64,000 nucleotides of DNA, taken from the NCBI RefSeq assembly GCF_031085375.1, contig NZ_JAVCWF010000001.1, positions 806,001-870,000 of the forward strand, read 5' to 3'. Origin of the DNA: Lactiplantibacillus brownii. Its GTDB lineage: Bacteria > Bacillota > Bacilli > Lactobacillales > Lactobacillaceae. A program made the position numbers and the translations under genes. Shown in pieces: positions 34,987 to 43,427 of the stretch; position 1 is the first letter of the stretch, and each line of letters opens with the position of its first letter. Below the pieces are notes generated by a model. It searched no databases, was not told where the DNA came from, and saw only the letters and a list, made by a program, of their open reading frames with translations.

Positions 34987-36254
34987 ATGCGAACACTTTA
35001 TTTAGATGCTTTTTCTGGGATCAGTGGGGATATGTTCTTAGGGGCAATGTTGGATTTAGGCCTCGACTTTGACGCACTGGAACAAGAATTAGCTAAATTG
35101 CACGTTAAGGGTTATCACTTAACCCATCAACGTTTAGCCAAAAGCAGTATTTATGGGACGAGTTTTGATGTCGAAGTCGCCGGTGGGAAGGACCACGGCT
35201 TTGTAGAAACGCATCATCATGCTGGTCATACGGTGGCAGAAGGCCATCATCATCATGATGCCCGGCACTTAAACGACATTTTGGCCTTGATCGATGCTAG
35301 TGAGTTATCGGCAACGGTGATTGCCCATGCGAAAGCCATTTTTATGGAAATCGCGCAAGCAGAAGCGACCGTTCATGATATGCCACTTGCCGAGGTTCAT
35401 TTTCACGAAGTGGGTGCCTTAGATTCGATCGTCGATATCGTCGGTTGCTGTGTCGCGTTGGAATTGATGAAAATCGATCATATTATTGCCTCGCCATTAA
35501 CGGATGGTAGTGGCTTTATTAACGTGGCCCATGGTCAAATGCCGGTGCCGGTACCCGCTGTTATGCAGATGCGTGTCGGGAGTCAAATTCCAATCAATCA
35601 ACGGTTGGATATTCATACTGAATTGATCACGCCAACTGGGATGGGCTTAGTGAAGACCCTAGTTTCTGAATTTGGTCCACTTCCAGCAGACGCGACCCCA
35701 ACGAAGATTGGTTATGGTTTCGGTCAACGTGATACTGGCGGGTTCAATGCGTTACGGGCAGTTCTTTTTGAAAAAAAAAACTAAGCCAACAAGTTGTCAC
35801 ACAAACTAAAGATGCGGTCGTTTTAATCGAAGCAAATCTGGATGATCAAACGGGCGAGGGGCTTGGCTACGTGATGGCACAATTGTTGACGGCTGGGGCG
35901 TTTGATGTCTACTTTACGCCGATTCAAATGAAGAAAAATCGGCCCGCTACCAAATTGTCCGTGTTAGCTGACCCCCAGGCGCGGGAATCGTTAACCAAGT
36001 TGATTTTAGCCGAGACGAGCACGGTGGGAATCCGCTATCAAACTTGGCAACGGACGATTATGCGGCGACACTTTATTGAGGTGCCAACAGCTTATGGTCT
36101 AGTGCATCTAAAAGTGGCTAGTTATGACGATATTGAGAAAAAGACGCCGGAGTATGCAGATTGTGCGCGCTTGGCACAAGCTAACGGCGTCCCATTGATG
36201 GCCGTCTATCAGGCAGCCTTAGCCGCTGCCGACCAATCAGACAAGGAGCGGTGA
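34987..36254 (+). CDS. larC: Nickel-insertion protein LarC, expressed by -1 frameshift (larC1/larC2)
   Basis: Two overlapping frames form one protein of about 422 residues. The first (34987-35784) ends 'VLFEKKN' just after ten As (35771-35780). The second frame, one base back, reads on without a start codon from the A run ('LSQQVVTQTKDAVVLIEANLDD...') to 36254. The family's single-frame homologues have the same total length. LarC inserts nickel into the pincer cofactor with CTP. A His-rich loop ('HHHAGHTVAEGHHHHD') fits nickel handling. Programmed frameshifting between larC1 and larC2 is known in L. plantarum. Confidence 0.92.
35771..35780 (+). other. Slippery A10 run, -1 frameshift site in larC
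   Basis: Ten As directly before CTAAGC. The zero frame reads AAA AAA AAC TAA; a -1 slip reads AAA AAA AAA CTA and joins the larC2 frame. Either ribosomal or transcriptional slippage could serve. Confidence 0.8.
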
Positions 36255-36256
36255 GT

Positions 36257-36973
36257 TTGTTACATCAATTAATTGCAGAATTTATGGGTACGGCCCTCAT
36301 GATTGTTTTTGGGGTCGGAGTTCATTGTAGTACGGTGCTGAAAGGAACCAAATATCGGGGTTCTGGTCACATTTTCGCGATTACGACTTGGGGATTTGGG
36401 ATTACGATTTCGTTATTTATCTTTGGGAATGTGTCGATTAATCCAGCGATGGTTTTGGCGCAGTGCCTGTTAGGTAATCTGCCGTGGGCGGTATTCGTGC
36501 CTTATTCAGTGGCGGAAGTTTTAGGTGGTGTTGTGGGGGCAATCATTGTTTGGATCATGTATGCCGATCATTTCAAAACTTCAGCGGGTGAAATTTCACC
36601 AATTACGATTCGTAATTTATTTAGCACTTCACCAGCAATTCGCAACTTGCCACGGAACTTTTTTGTGGAATGTTTTGATACATTTATTTTTATCGCCGGT
36701 ATTTTAGCAATTTCAACGATCAAGACGCCAGGAATCGTGCCAATCGGTGTTGGATTACTGGTTTGGGCAATTGGGATGGGACTTGGGGGTCCAACTGGAT
36801 TCGCAATGAATCTAGCTCGTGATATGGGGCCAAGAATTGCGCATGCGATCTTACCAATTGCGAATAAGGCGGATAACGATTGGCAATACGGAATCTTAGT
36901 GCCCGGAATCGCCCCATTCGTGGGAGCAGCATTGGCGGCCTGGTTCATGCACGGCTTTTTCGGTATTAGCTAA
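36257..36973 (+). CDS. larD: Lactate/glycerol-type aquaglyceroporin LarD (GlpF family)
   Basis: 238 residues from a TTG eight bases after AAGGAG; a GTG at 36251 is too close to that ribosome site. Six helices are evident. The two half-helix motifs are 'INPAMVLAQ' and 'NLARDMGPR' (the second NPA replaced by NLA, as in many GlpF homologues). LarD in L. plantarum conducts lactic acid, consistent with its place inside the lar operon. Confidence 0.9.
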   Translation: MLHQLIAEFMGTALMIVFGVGVHCSTVLKGTKYRGSGHIFAITTWGFGITISLFIFGNVSINPAMVLAQCLLGNLPWAVFVPYSVAEVLGGVVGAIIVWIMYADHFKTSAGEISPITIRNLFSTSPAIRNLPRNFFVECFDTFIFIAGILAISTIKTPGIVPIGVGLLVWAIGMGLGGPTGFAMNLARDMGPRIAHAILPIANKADNDWQYGILVPGIAPFVGAALAAWFMHGFFGIS

Positions 36974-37053
36974 ATTGGTCCAAATGTTATTGGACAACGG
37001 TACGACTGAACTTTTTGGAAATTAACTAAAACTATTAGAAGAGGGTCATTATA

Positions 37054-37884
37054 ATGACAGGATTAGCAGCGAAAAAAGTAGCATTAATGGATTCATTGAA
37101 AGCATTGAAGCGGGTCACCGTCGCTTTCTCTGGTGGGATTGATAGCACATTAGTTTTGAAGATGGCATTGGAAACGCTAGGTCGCGACAATGTGACTGCG
37201 GTCGTTGCCAACTCTGAATTGTTTACGGATGAAGAATTTGACAAGGCAGTTAGTTTAGCCGAAGAATTAGGGGCTACTGTTCAAACAACGACTTTGGATT
37301 ACTTGAGCGAAACGCATATTGAACACAACACACCTGACAGCTGGTACTATGCGAAAAAAATGTTCTACGATCGTTTGACTGAAATGGCCGCCGCTAATGG
37401 TAGTGCCGCGGTGTTAGATGGCTTAATCAAAAACGATGAACAAGATTACCGCCCAGGAATGAAAGCACGGACCGAAGTGGGCGCTCGTAGTTTGTTGCAA
37501 GAAGCTGATTTTTACAAGGTTGACGTTCGGGCCTTATCACAAGAATTAGGTTTAACCAACTGGAACAAGGTTGCTTCATGTTCAGTAGCTTCACGCTTCC
37601 CATATGGCACGACGTTGACCCACGAAAATGTTGCCCAAGTCATGGCCGCTGAAAGTTACTTACGTGGCCTTGGTTTCCCAACGGTTCGAGTTCGTTTCCA
37701 CGAAGACATTGCGCGGATCGAATTGCCTGAAGCTCGTATTGGTGATTTCTTGGTCTTCAATGACCGTGTTAATCGTCAATTACAATCACTTGGTTTCCGT
37801 TATGTGACCTTAGATTTAGGTGGTTTCCGGAGTGGTCGGATGAACGATACTTTAACCAAGCAACAATTAGCAACCTTTGCTTAA
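37054..37884 (+). CDS. larE: Sacrificial sulfur transferase LarE
   Basis: 276 residues, PP-loop ATP pyrophosphatase ('AFSGGIDSTLVL'). Cys176 in 'VASCSVASRFPYGT' is at the position described for the L. plantarum enzyme, whose Cys donates sulfur to the pincer nucleotide and becomes dehydroalanine. This is the last gene of the lar operon, with GAAGAGGG-type ribosome site and a terminator downstream. Confidence 0.95.
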   Translation: MTGLAAKKVALMDSLKALKRVTVAFSGGIDSTLVLKMALETLGRDNVTAVVANSELFTDEEFDKAVSLAEELGATVQTTTLDYLSETHIEHNTPDSWYYAKKMFYDRLTEMAAANGSAAVLDGLIKNDEQDYRPGMKARTEVGARSLLQEADFYKVDVRALSQELGLTNWNKVASCSVASRFPYGTTLTHENVAQVMAAESYLRGLGFPTVRVRFHEDIARIELPEARIGDFLVFNDRVNRQLQSLGFRYVTLDLGGFRSGRMNDTLTKQQLATFA

Positions 37885-37909
37885 AGGCTTGATTGATTAG
37901 GACTAAACG

Positions 37910-37939
37910 AAGTCTGAGATGAAAATCTCAGGCTTTTTT
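37910..37939 (+). terminator. Terminator of the lar operon
   Basis: AGTCTGAGAT / ATCTCAGGCT stem, GAAA loop, T run. Confidence 0.88.
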
Positions 37940-38073
37940 GCATCACCAAGTATCATGCTAGAACAAGCAAAGTGGCAAAAGGTGAGTATCCTAGGGCGCT
38001 AATTATTTTGAGCAACGGTCAATACGGGAAATTATTATCGATTTAATATAAATAAGAATTAAAGTTCGGATAA

Positions 38074-38106
38074 AACATCTTGATTTTAAAATTAAGGTGT
38101 TTTTTG
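38074..38106 (+). terminator. Terminator-like hairpin before the FNT gene
   Basis: AACATCTTGA / TTAAGGTGTT with TTTTAAAA loop and six Ts, in the lar-FNT gap. It may be a second lar terminator or part of a leader of the next gene. Confidence 0.5.
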
Positions 38107-38178
38107 TTCAAAAAATAATGAAATTAACGAACAATTCCGGTATAGTAGTGATATTAAGTGAATATGGGGGCAGTAAAA

Positions 38179-38946
38179 GTGACGAATCCAGAAGTGATTT
38201 TGCAAACGAGTATTGAAAAAGGGGTCGGCAAGATTGGCAAACCCTGGTTAGCCAAGTGGTTGCTAGGTTTTGTCGGGGGTGCAATGATTGCACTAGGGTT
38301 TTTGGCTGATATCCGAGTTTCAGCGGCCATTCCGGCCAGTGGTGGTAGTACGTTGATTGGGGCGAGCGTCTTTCCAATTGGCCTGATCGTGATCTTACTC
38401 GCTGGTGGCGAACTGGTGACCGGCAATATGATGGCGGTCAGTACCGCGGCCTTCGCCAAACGAATCCGTTGGGGAGCTTTCTGGCAGAATTTGGCGCTGA
38501 TTACGGTGGCCAATTTGATTGGTGCCATAGCGGTAGCGTTCTGCTTTGGACACTTTGTCGGTCTCACGCATACGGGTGTCTTCAAGACAGCGGTGATTAC
38601 GATGGCTCAGGGAAAGATTCAAGCTTCATTTTGGCAGAGCCTCGTTTCTGGGATCGGTTGTAATTGGTTCGTGGGCTTAGCCGTTTGGCTCTCATTTGGC
38701 GCTAAAGACGCGGCTGGTAAGATCATGGGTGTTTGGTTTCCCATCATGATCTTTGTGGCAACGGGCTTTCAACATAGTATTGCCAATGCATTCTTGATTC
38801 CGGCGGCGATCTTTGAGGGTGGCGCGACTTGGTCTCAGTTTGCACTGAATTTACTGCCAGTTTATCTCGGCAATATTATTGGTGGGGCAATATTTGTTGG
38901 CGCACTGTACTACTACAGCTACCGGCAAGCGCTGAAAGTATCGTAG
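38179..38946 (+). CDS. Formate/nitrite-family (FNT) channel
   Basis: 255 residues from a GTG that follows GGGGG by nine bases; a GTG at 38158 or ATG at 38164 in the same frame lacks a ribosome site. Six helices, 'GGELVTGNM' (first signature) and 'CNWFVGLAVWLSF' (second) identify the FNT family. FNT proteins carry formate, nitrite, hydrosulfide or lactate. It lies right after the lar operon, so lactate is possible. Confidence 0.88.
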   Translation: MTNPEVILQTSIEKGVGKIGKPWLAKWLLGFVGGAMIALGFLADIRVSAAIPASGGSTLIGASVFPIGLIVILLAGGELVTGNMMAVSTAAFAKRIRWGAFWQNLALITVANLIGAIAVAFCFGHFVGLTHTGVFKTAVITMAQGKIQASFWQSLVSGIGCNWFVGLAVWLSFGAKDAAGKIMGVWFPIMIFVATGFQHSIANAFLIPAAIFEGGATWSQFALNLLPVYLGNIIGGAIFVGALYYYSYRQALKVS

Positions 38947-38969
38947 GTTATGACAATTAATGGGTAATC

Positions 38970-39001
38970 AAAAAACGACGCCAAACTGGCAGTCGTTTTT
39001 T
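38970..39001. terminator. Bidirectional terminator
   Basis: AAAAAACGACGCCA / TGGCAGTCGTTTTTT stem between convergent genes. Confidence 0.88.
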
Positions 39002-39010
39002 TAGTAGTGC

Positions 39011-40333
39011 TTATTGCACTCGTTGCTTGTAGTAATAAACTGGAATCCCAAGGGCCACGATGATTAATGAGAGTGCGACTCCGGGTAAATCAGAACCAAT
39101 TTCACTGATGATCACGAATAGTGCGCCGAGGATGGCAATCAGTGGCGTTACCGGAAATCCAGGCGTTGAGAAGGGCCGTTTTTCACCGGTATGCCGTTTG
39201 CGTAATAAGAAGACGCCAATGAACGTGGCAACGTAGAAGCAATACACAGTGAAGATGCATAAGTCGGACAGACGATCAGGATTGAAAAAGACAATCATGA
39301 TACTGGCATAAACTAGAATGAACAGGGTGGCGATAATGGGCTCGTGTGATTTCGGATTTAAGTAACTGAGCTGTTTGGAAAAAGGTAACTGTTTTCGTTC
39401 AGCCATCGCATAAATAATACGCGGGAAAGTCATAATTTTGCCATTAAGACAGCCGACCATTGAGACGATGATCCCGATATTGAGTAATCGGCCACCCACC
39501 GTGCCAAACGCTGCTTGGGCAAAATAAATCGTCGTTTGCTGGCCAAGCTTGTGGATCGTGTCAGCGGGAATGAAGTGGAGAATCCCATAGGTGACCAACG
39601 TATACGCGACCAAAACTAGTGAGATACCCAAGATGATGGCGCGTGGCAGCAATTTCTGCGGTTCCTTGATTTCGCCCCCTAAGTTGGCAACGAGAATCCA
39701 GCCATCATAAGCGAATAAGGTGGCTAAAACGGCCACACCGAAGCTACCGGTGGACTGTTGAACTGTATGTAAAGTTTGTCCGAAGGCATTTTGGTCACCG
39801 TAGAACAGGCCAAAGATGATGATAGCGGCAATGGGTAATAATTTGCCGAGGGTCGTCGCGATTTGAAAGGCAGCGCCCCAGCGATTCTCAACCATATTCA
39901 ATAACCCAATCAAAACGATTACGCCAATGGACAGTGGCGCCTGCCAGCCATTGCTGAGATGAAAGAAACCAACGAGTAGGATACCCAGGTAAGCAGCAAT
40001 GGAAGCAATGATGGCAGGACCATAGACCGCAATTTGCATCCAACCGGAAAGAAAACCCCAGATTTTACCGTAAATATTTTCCATATAGACGTAAAGACCA
40101 CCGGTATGCGGCATTTGTGCACCAACTTCGGCGATCGTTAAGCCGGCCGTTAAAGTGATTAGCCCCCCTAACAACCAAGCTAATAACGCATTGGTGGTGG
40201 AACCGGCACTATCTAAAACGGATGATTGTTTGAAAAAAATCCCGGAGCCAATCACGGTTCCGACGACGAGCGATAACGCGGACCAAAAGCCTAACGAACG
40301 GTTAAGCTTGGTCTCTGATTTAGCGGTTGGCAT
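39011..40333 (-). CDS. APC-superfamily amino-acid permease (LAT/SteT-like)
   Basis: 440 residues, about 12 helices. 'SLVVGTVIGSGIFFKQSSV' is the APC helix 1. The pattern 'GAQMPHTGGLYVYMENIYG' is typical of the L-type amino-acid transporter/exchanger group (SteT, Ser/Thr exchanger). Monocistronic. The substrate is not evident. Confidence 0.86.
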   Translation of the reverse strand: MPTAKSETKLNRSLGFWSALSLVVGTVIGSGIFFKQSSVLDSAGSTTNALLAWLLGGLITLTAGLTIAEVGAQMPHTGGLYVYMENIYGKIWGFLSGWMQIAVYGPAIIASIAAYLGILLVGFFHLSNGWQAPLSIGVIVLIGLLNMVENRWGAAFQIATTLGKLLPIAAIIIFGLFYGDQNAFGQTLHTVQQSTGSFGVAVLATLFAYDGWILVANLGGEIKEPQKLLPRAIILGISLVLVAYTLVTYGILHFIPADTIHKLGQQTTIYFAQAAFGTVGGRLLNIGIIVSMVGCLNGKIMTFPRIIYAMAERKQLPFSKQLSYLNPKSHEPIIATLFILVYASIMIVFFNPDRLSDLCIFTVYCFYVATFIGVFLLRKRHTGEKRPFSTPGFPVTPLIAILGALFVIISEIGSDLPGVALSLIIVALGIPVYYYKQRVQ

Positions 40334-40628
40334 AGTTGGAAATCCTCACTTTCGCTGAGCAACACGATTAAATTGAATGATTTTAGCATACCAGAATTTC
40401 CGGTGACTAGCAATTGTAAAAACCTCGAAATAAGACCATTTATCGTTAAATTACGAACTTATTTTAAATGTGAACACTTTAAAGTTCGACATTTGCGATA
40501 AAGCCAACAAAAGCAATCAGCAATGTTCGCTATATATTAAAATAATTATATTGACATTATGTGCACTTCTCTTTGGCAGCCGTGGGTAAGACGGGTATAA
40601 TGCTAGAGTACGAGAGCGAGGAAGAGAA

Positions 40629-41510
40629 ATGGTAATTGCAATTGTGACGATCCTGACACTTAGCAGTGTGGGGTTATTTGGTTTGCTGATCCGTGGCGCT
40701 CGGCAGCGTCATTATCGGCCAACGATGCGAAATTTTGGCATTGGTTTTTTAATTGGTGGGGTGACCGACTTTCTAGATACCTTGGGAATCGGTAGTTTTG
40801 TGACATCAACCGCCATTTTTCAGGCGAGTCATTATTTAAATGATGAACGGCAGTTGCCAGGAACATTGAATACGATGCACGCGATTCCGACGGCATTTGA
40901 GGCCATCTTTTTTGTGACGGCCGTCAATGTAGAGCCACTAACACTCATGAGTTTAGTCCTCGCAGCGGCAGTCGGGGCAGTGCTTGGTAGCGAAATTATG
41001 GTAAAACTCAATCAACGGCGCATTCAGCTGATTATGGCGGCCGCATTAATTGTGACGGCACTTTTGATGGCGGCTAAATTAGTGGGGTGGGTGACCTTAC
41101 TCGGCGTTGCTAATCACGCCACTGGATTACGTGGCTGGCCATTGGTTATTGGTGTGGTTGGTAACTTTATTTTAGGCTTATTAATGGCTGCGGGCGTGGG
41201 ATTATATGCGCCGTGCATGGTGATGGTATACTTTTTAGGACTCACACCGATTGCGGCGTTTCCCATTATGATGTTGTCATGCGCGCTGTTGATGCCGAGT
41301 TCTGCCGTCAACTTTATTCGTCGTGACCGGGTCGACTACCGTGGTATCTTCGGCATCATTGTTGGGGGTAGCTTAGGCGTGGTGATTGCGGCGACCGTTG
41401 TCAAGTCTTTGTCGATGACGATGATCAGTTGGCTAATTGTGTTAGTCAGTCTTTGGACTGCGCAGTCGCTATGGCGCGCCGCGATTCGGCAAAAACGAGT
41501 GATTAATTAA
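40629..41510 (+). CDS. TauE/SafE-family (DUF81) transporter
   Basis: 293 residues, about eight helices. 'FLIGGVTDFLDTLGIGSFVTSTAIFQ' and 'VGVVGNFILGLLMAAGVGLYAPCMVMVYFLG' are the two repeats of sulfite exporter TauE/SafE-type proteins. Members move sulfur-containing anions such as sulfite or sulfoacetate; the substrate here is unknown. GAGCGAGGAAGAG precedes the ATG. Confidence 0.82.
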   Translation: MVIAIVTILTLSSVGLFGLLIRGARQRHYRPTMRNFGIGFLIGGVTDFLDTLGIGSFVTSTAIFQASHYLNDERQLPGTLNTMHAIPTAFEAIFFVTAVNVEPLTLMSLVLAAAVGAVLGSEIMVKLNQRRIQLIMAAALIVTALLMAAKLVGWVTLLGVANHATGLRGWPLVIGVVGNFILGLLMAAGVGLYAPCMVMVYFLGLTPIAAFPIMMLSCALLMPSSAVNFIRRDRVDYRGIFGIIVGGSLGVVIAATVVKSLSMTMISWLIVLVSLWTAQSLWRAAIRQKRVIN

Positions 41511-41524
41511 ACAGAGGTGTGCTT

Positions 41525-41566
41525 AAAAGGTCGAATGATTGCTACTTTCAATTGTGCGACCTTTTT
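41525..41566 (+). terminator. Terminator of the TauE/SafE gene
   Basis: AAAAGGTCG / CGACCTTTT stem with a long loop and T run. Confidence 0.75.
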
Positions 41567-41612
41567 AGCGTTAAGTGACGTCACGGCGTTGGGTACGATC
41601 AGTTATGAAGTA

Positions 41613-41641
41613 TTGCTCAATTATACAGCTAGCTGTATAAT
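41613..41641 (+). promoter_or_regulatory. Promoter with embedded MarR operator
   Basis: TTGCTC, 17-base spacer, TATAAT. The 20-base perfect palindrome TTATACAGCTAGCTGTATAA (41621-41640) fills the spacer and overlaps the -10, so binding would block polymerase. It sits directly before the MarR gene, indicating autorepression. Confidence 0.85.
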
Positions 41642-41660
41642 TTAATTGAGGTGAGCTAGC

Positions 41661-42095
41661 GTGGAAAATGATGAAATGGTTGCCCAACAGGTTTTACGGT
41701 TGGCGCGACAAATTACTAAACGACGTAATCACCATATTCGTGATCTGGATTTAACGACGGAACAGGCGGATGCGTTGCGCTTTTTTGAGGAACGACCGGA
41801 TCGTTCAATCACGGCGTTTAAAACGGTTCAAGGCATTACCCACCAAACGGCCCGGTTGATTGTGCAACGGTTGGCTAAGCGGGGACTGGTTCAATTAGTG
41901 ACTAGCTCGACGGATGCGCGCATGAAGCAGGTCGAATTAACGCCTGCCGGTAAACAAAAGCGACAACAGTTGCAGCAGCATGGTTGGCAGACCAGTGCGG
42001 ATTTATTTGATCACTTTTCCGAAGCAGAGCAGCAACAACTCTTAAACTTTCTCCAACGAGCAAATCATAATTTAGAAAGTGACAAAGTACAATGA
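41661..42095 (+). CDS. MarR-family repressor
   Basis: 144 residues from a GTG seven bases after GAGGTG. The winged helix covers about 50-110 ('ITAFKTVQGITHQTARLIVQRLAKRGLVQLVTSSTDARMKQVELT'), typical of MarR. Its own promoter contains a perfect palindrome. It overlaps the downstream MFS transporter by four bases, so it controls the efflux pump as a MarR-MFS pair. The inducing compound is unknown. Confidence 0.92.
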   Translation: MENDEMVAQQVLRLARQITKRRNHHIRDLDLTTEQADALRFFEERPDRSITAFKTVQGITHQTARLIVQRLAKRGLVQLVTSSTDARMKQVELTPAGKQKRQQLQQHGWQTSADLFDHFSEAEQQQLLNFLQRANHNLESDKVQ

Positions 42096-43249
42096 AAACA
42101 AGTTTATATACGAAAGATGTCAAGCTGGTATTGGCAGCCAGTTTCTTCTACTTAATGAGTCCCATGTTGATTAATCCAGTCATTGCGGGATTTGCCAGCA
42201 CGATTGGCGCTAGTAGTATCTTGGCTGGGGTCATCGCCGGAACGATGAATTTAACCTCACTCTTACTGCGTCCCTTGGCGGGTAATTTGACTGATCACGT
42301 TTCCAAATATCGGTTAACTCTCATTGGTGGCAGTTTAATTGTTCTAGCGAGTCTTGGTTATAGCTTAACGAGTAACGTGATATTAATTATTGGCTGTCGC
42401 ATTCTGAATGGGGTCGGCTATACCTTGTGCTCGGTTTGTATGGCAACCTGGATGGCGAGTTTACTACCAGCCGATAAAATTGGTTCTGGCATGGGCATTT
42501 ATGGATTAGCCAATGCGATGGGAATGGCCGTTGGTCCGGCACTAGCGGTATTCTTGTATGAAAATTTCAATTATCAAACGGTCTTTTTGACGGCAGCATT
42601 TTGTTGCTTGGTCATGCTTATTTTGATTCAATTTGTCGGTAATCGTGGCGTGCCGAGTCCGGCCTATCAATCAACGACAGGTCAAAAGCGACATCTGCGT
42701 ATCGTTCAACCCAAAGTCGTGCCAGTGGCAGTGATCCTGATGCTGTTTTCATTGCCATATTTTGCTACCCAAACGTATATTGTGAGCTATATTGCCCAAC
42801 GTCATCTCGCGGTGCCGGCCGGAGCATTCTTCCCCGTGTATGCGCTGATCTTATTAGGTCTACGATTGAGCATGCAAAATTTGTTTGATCACGTGCCCTT
42901 TCGAAAATTTTTCTGGATTTGCTTAGGCTGTAATTTAGTTGGTTTATTGGCATTGACCAATCTGAGTAACTGGTTGATGTTAGTGATTGCGGCGCTGGGA
43001 TTAGCGGCTGGTTATGGCTTGATGTTCTCCATTTGCCAGGCTAAGGCGCTAACGTTAGTACCCGATAGTGATCGTGGACTTGCCAATAGTACGTTCTATA
43101 TTGGTATCGATCTCGGCATGTCGCTGGGACCAATGTTTGGTGGCCTAATCAGCAGTTTGTTGCCATGGGCTTGGTTCTATCCGATGATGTTAGTCACGTT
43201 ACCTCTGATTGTTTTAGTTTATTGGATCAGTCGTCGTCGACTGGCTTAA
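42092..43249 (+). CDS. MFS drug-efflux-type transporter
   Basis: 385 residues, 12 helices. 'LLLRPLAGNLTDHVSKYR' is the MFS loop 2-3 motif (RPLAG-D-x-K-R), and 'GLANAMGMAVGPALAVFLYENFNYQTVFLTAAFC' is helix 5, similar to the antiporter motif of multidrug pumps. It overlaps the MarR gene, its likely regulator. Confidence 0.86.
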   Translation: MKTSLYTKDVKLVLAASFFYLMSPMLINPVIAGFASTIGASSILAGVIAGTMNLTSLLLRPLAGNLTDHVSKYRLTLIGGSLIVLASLGYSLTSNVILIIGCRILNGVGYTLCSVCMATWMASLLPADKIGSGMGIYGLANAMGMAVGPALAVFLYENFNYQTVFLTAAFCCLVMLILIQFVGNRGVPSPAYQSTTGQKRHLRIVQPKVVPVAVILMLFSLPYFATQTYIVSYIAQRHLAVPAGAFFPVYALILLGLRLSMQNLFDHVPFRKFFWICLGCNLVGLLALTNLSNWLMLVIAALGLAAGYGLMFSICQAKALTLVPDSDRGLANSTFYIGIDLGMSLGPMFGGLISSLLPWAWFYPMMLVTLPLIVLVYWISRRRLA

Positions 43250-43257
43250 AATTGATC

Positions 43258-43297
43258 TAAAAGAGACCGCCGACAATTAATCAGTCGGCGGTCTTTT
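43258..43297 (+). terminator. Terminator of the MarR-MFS operon
   Basis: ACCGCCGAC / GTCGGCGGT stem with flanking A and T runs. Confidence 0.9.
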
Positions 43298-43427
43298 AAG
43301 GTGCTTGATTTTTGGCATTCGTTAATAGTTGCCACGTCTCCGTGGACCAGTAATTAGATAGCTGCAATCTTAATGTACACACGGCACATCGCAACGAATC
43401 GTTATCCTGATGCGCCCTTTTGAGACG

